A stretch of DNA of 14,752 bases from an uncultured Oscillibacter sp. (GTDB taxonomy: Bacteria > Bacillota > Clostridia > Oscillospirales > Oscillospiraceae), in assembly GCA_904393855.1 (NCBI GenBank), contig CAJFNE010000073.1, forward strand, positions 1 through 14,752. The letters run 5' to 3'. The first letter of the stretch is position 1. Every line of letters starts with the position of its first letter. The notes beneath the pieces are model-generated. The model was not told the origin of the DNA. It made no database searches and was given only the letters and a program-made list of their open reading frames with translations. Shown here in pieces: positions 13,193-14,752 of this stretch. The position numbers were made by a program, and so were the translations under genes.

Positions 13193-13545
13193 GACGGGTC
13201 CTCCTCCCTCGTCCCGGGCAGCAGGTTCTCCGCCGCCCGCTCCTCCCGCTCGCCGTCGGCCACACACAGCCGCAGGCGGCTCAGCTCCTGCCGGAACAGG
13301 GCCCGGCCCCGGTCCGTGATCCGGTAGGTCCGCTTCCGGCCCTCCACCGCCGTCTCCTCGATGAGCCGCTCCTCCACGAACTTGGCCAGGATCGTGTACA
13401 GCGTCCCCGGCCCCAGCGGTACCCGGCCGGCGGTGGCGTCGTCCACGAACTCCACGATCTCCGACCCGCACCGCTCCTGCCGCAGCAGGGAGAGCAGCAC
13501 GTAGAACATGCTCTCCGTCAGCACCCGCAGCGGTTCCTTGGACAT
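13189..13545 (-). CDS. PadR-family transcriptional regulator
   Basis: The 118-residue protein is a compact PadR winged helix-turn-helix. It shows LTESMFYVLLSLL (9-21), GSEIVEFV (27-34), then the diagnostic LGPGTLYTILAKF-EERLIEE (44-64) and a wing RKRTYRITDRGRALF (70-84). The C-terminal dimerisation helix is short, as in subfamily 2 members. It likely represses its own operon, which encodes two DUF2812 membrane proteins whose expression would respond to whatever small molecule or envelope stress PadR senses. ATG 13545 has a GGGAGGGAG ribosome binding site. The stop overlaps the next start (ATGA). Two palindromes in its promoter support autoregulation. Confidence 0.93.
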   Translation of the reverse strand: MSKEPLRVLTESMFYVLLSLLRQERCGSEIVEFVDDATAGRVPLGPGTLYTILAKFVEERLIEETAVEGRKRTYRITDRGRALFRQELSRLRLCVADGEREERAAENLLPGTREEDPS

Positions 13546-13562
13546 GGACTCTCCCTCCCCTC

Positions 13563-13581
13563 AATATCGAAAGACGATATT
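13563..13581. promoter_or_regulatory. PadR operator, downstream copy
   Basis: AATATCG-AAAGA-CGATATT repeats the arms of the 13598-13616 site with a different 5-base centre. It lies just downstream of the predicted transcription start. The centres of the two sites are 35 bases apart. The conserved arms with free centres are the signature of a dimeric repressor. Confidence 0.75.
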
Positions 13582-13592
13582 CCTTTGGTTCC

Positions 13593-13621
13593 ACTATAAT
13601 ATCGTGAGGCGATATTGTCAA
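13593..13621 (-). promoter_or_regulatory. Promoter of the PadR-DUF2812 operon
   Basis: On the minus strand the perfect -35 box TTGACA (13621-13616) and TATAGT (13598-13593) are 17 bases apart. The spacer is almost exactly the 13598-13616 palindrome. The start is near 13586. Confidence 0.85.
13598..13616. promoter_or_regulatory. PadR operator, promoter-spacer copy
   Basis: AATATCG-TGAGG-CGATATT is a 19-bp palindrome with perfect 7-base arms. It fills the gap between the -35 and -10 boxes of the PadR promoter, so a bound repressor would block RNA polymerase. Its arms are identical to those of the 13563-13581 site. Confidence 0.75.
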
Positions 13622-13691
13622 TCACCCGGGCGTGCTTTCCCAGGCATCCGGATATTTTTGTGAGATTCGACAACACGCTATTGGTCAAATA

Positions 13692-13720
13692 TTGACAATC
13701 CGAAAATAAAAGTGTAAAAT
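13692..13720 (+). promoter_or_regulatory. Promoter of the XRE / PstS-like operon
   Basis: TTGACA (13692-13697) and TAAAAT (13715-13720) are 17 bases apart. The start near 13727 leaves a leader of about 14-26 bases, depending on which ATG is used. It is divergent from the PadR promoter. Confidence 0.8.
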
Positions 13721-13726
13721 TACACT
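13711..13726. promoter_or_regulatory. Palindromic operator over the -10 box (XRE autoregulation candidate)
   Basis: AGTGTAA-AA-TTACACT is a 16-bp palindrome with perfect 7-base arms. It contains the whole -10 box TAAAAT and reaches the transcription start. Occupancy would shut off the XRE gene that follows, a layout common for phage-type XRE repressors. The binding protein is inferred from position. Confidence 0.65.
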
Positions 13727-13752
13727 ATCAAGGGATAAGGATGTGGTGCGCC

Positions 13753-14208
13753 ATGACGCGGGAGGCCTTTGTCTCGGAGCTGGACCGGCAGGTGAAGCTG
13801 GTGCGGACGGAGTATGGATTCAACCAGGAGGTGATGGCCCGGGTGCTGGGCATCTCCAAGAAGACCCTGGTGGAGATCGAGAAGGGCCGGTCCTCCCTGG
13901 GCTGGACGGGGGCGGTGGCCCTGTGCGCCATCTTCGCCGAAAGCCAGGTGCTCTCGGGCCTGCTGGGGGGCGAGGCCGGGGAGCTGGTCCGGGCGCTGGC
14001 CTTCCAGAACCTGCGGCCCGCCTACCCCAGGACCCTGGGCGGCAAGGTGTGGTGGCGGTTCGTGGAGAGCGTGGGGCCCTATGTCATCCAGCAGAACATC
14101 CTCTCCCAGCACTACCGGGCCCTGGACCCGGAGGACGGGCGGGTGTGCTCCTCCTTTGACCTGGAGGAAATCCGGCGGCAGCTGCGGGAACTGGAGGGAA
14201 CGCCATGA
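13753..14208 (+). CDS. XRE-family transcriptional regulator
   Basis: The 151-residue protein has an N-terminal helix-turn-helix at about 13-50 (RTEYGFNQEVMARVLGISKK then LVEIEKGRSSLGW) and a C-terminal helical region with GGKVWWRFVES and a final LEEIRRQLRELE helix. It should act as a cytoplasmic DNA-binding regulator. ATG 13753 is chosen because Met-Thr-Arg-Glu fits the start of related proteins as I remember them, with AAGGA 11 bases upstream. ATG 13741, 12 bases earlier, has AAGGGA 5 bases upstream and is a fair alternative. Its stop overlaps the next gene's start (ATGA), so the pair is translationally coupled and the regulator likely works with that membrane ligand-binding protein. A palindrome over the promoter suggests autorepression. 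Confidence 0.85.
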   Translation: MTREAFVSELDRQVKLVRTEYGFNQEVMARVLGISKKTLVEIEKGRSSLGWTGAVALCAIFAESQVLSGLLGGEAGELVRALAFQNLRPAYPRTLGGKVWWRFVESVGPYVIQQNILSQHYRALDPEDGRVCSSFDLEEIRRQLRELEGTP

Positions 14209-14752
14209 ACTTATCGAAGTTGTTGGGCGCGACTATCGCTTGCCTGCTGATTACCTTATTCTACGGCGGAGCGCTGCTGTTTCTCCTGTTTCTGGGGCTG
14301 ATGGGGGCCTTCCCCCTGTATGTAACCCAAGCCCTCCTGGTTTTCGGCCCTGTCACGCTGGCCGCGGCCATCCTGTGGGCCAGCGGGTATCTGGGGGCGC
14401 GGGCCAAGCGGTATCTGCGCTATGGGGTCCTGGCGGTGTGCGCCGGGTGCGTCCTCTGGATCGGCGCGGGGATCTGGCGGGACAGCCTGGCCACGGTGGA
14501 CGACCGGGAGCTGCTGCTGCGGGACTACGAGCCGTTCCGGGAGGACAACCAGCTGGCCACCCTGGACGAGCCCGCCTCCCTGGGATTTGACAGCCCCCAC
14601 GCGCTCCGGCTGGACGGGGCCACGGCCCTGTACCCGGTGTACGGTGCCTTCGCCCAGGCGGTGTACCCGGAGGTGTGGCCGGAGAGCGGCATCGAGATCG
14701 AGTACTCCCCCTATGACATACAGGGCAGTACCGTCCTCTGTACCGGCACCAT
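14205..14752 (+). CDS. Membrane protein with PstS-like ligand-binding domain (partial)
   Basis: The frame from ATG 14205 stays open to the right edge (182 codons), so the C-terminus is missing. Three hydrophobic helices are visible at about 7-34, 36-62 and 72-92, followed by an extracytoplasmic part. Residues about 125-180 read LGFDSPHALRLDGATALYPV then YGAFAQAVYP, which resembles the opening of phosphate-binding (PstS-like) solute-binding proteins, where the LDGATALYP stretch corresponds to the LxGSTSxxP-like anion-binding loop. It therefore looks like a membrane-tethered ligand sensor rather than a free ABC transporter lipoprotein. It overlaps the XRE gene by 4 bases, suggesting that the two form one signalling unit. 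Which anion it binds cannot be said from this fragment. Confidence 0.7.
   Translation, partial: MNLSKLLGATIACLLITLFYGGALLFLLFLGLMGAFPLYVTQALLVFGPVTLAAAILWASGYLGARAKRYLRYGVLAVCAGCVLWIGAGIWRDSLATVDDRELLLRDYEPFREDNQLATLDEPASLGFDSPHALRLDGATALYPVYGAFAQAVYPEVWPESGIEIEYSPYDIQGSTVLCTGT

Noticed and set aside
13193..13621. N-terminal extension of the first DUF2812 protein to a 518-residue form
   Set aside because: The extension only shadows PadR in another frame. The ATG at 13192 has a strong RBS and an ATGA overlap.

Overview
The window looks like the chromosome of a G+C-rich Clostridia bacterium, probably of the order Oscillospirales (an anaerobic gut Firmicute). This is an inference from gene content: a 'ferredoxin-type' aldo/keto reductase, PadR/DUF2812 modules, an XRE regulator fused to desulfoferrodoxin, AGGAGG-type ribosome binding sites, and housekeeping-type promoters (TTGNNN-17-TANNNT) that can be read upstream of most transcription units. 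No rRNA, tRNA, CRISPR array, transposase or phage gene is visible.

Layout. Bases 1-2175 (minus) hold the first 725 codons of a large secreted beta-helix surface protein. The gene runs off the left edge, has a clear signal peptide, and is expressed from a consensus promoter with a hairpin-rich leader. Divergent from it on the plus strand are a glycerate kinase (2559-3701) and an aldo/keto reductase with two C-terminal iron-sulfur cysteine motifs (3890-4990), each with its own promoter. A two-way terminator (5025-5055) separates the reductase from a minus-strand regulator (5059-5697) in which an XRE helix-turn-helix is joined to a desulfoferrodoxin (superoxide reductase-like) domain. Divergent from that regulator is an aconitase-family hydratase (5936-8173). 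It is followed by an unusual gene-free stretch with five back-to-back hairpins and a 7-bp tandem repeat (8174-8360), and then by icd, a eukaryotic-type NADP isocitrate dehydrogenase (8381-9623).

The icd gene is broken by a perfect 25-bp tandem duplication (8857-8906) that shifts the frame. Removing one copy restores a complete 405-residue enzyme. The sequence cannot say whether this is a recent mutation, a reversible slipped-strand switch, or an assembly error.

The right part is regulatory. A membrane-anchored XRE regulator (9705-10481, minus) lies beside a small 67-residue protein (10561-10764) and a PadR operon (13545 down to 10808) that encodes PadR and two tandem DUF2812 membrane proteins. 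The PadR promoter carries two identical-arm palindromes, one filling the -35/-10 spacer and one just after the start site, which points to autorepression. Divergent from it, an XRE regulator (13753-14208) overlaps by 4 bases a membrane protein with a PstS-like ligand-binding domain, cut by the right edge. Its promoter -10 box sits inside a palindrome.

Functionally, aconitase plus isocitrate dehydrogenase would take citrate to 2-oxoglutarate for glutamate synthesis. The oxygen-sensitive Fe-S aconitase sits divergent from a regulator with a redox-type metal domain, so redox control of the pair is a reasonable hypothesis. No citrate synthase gene lies in the window.
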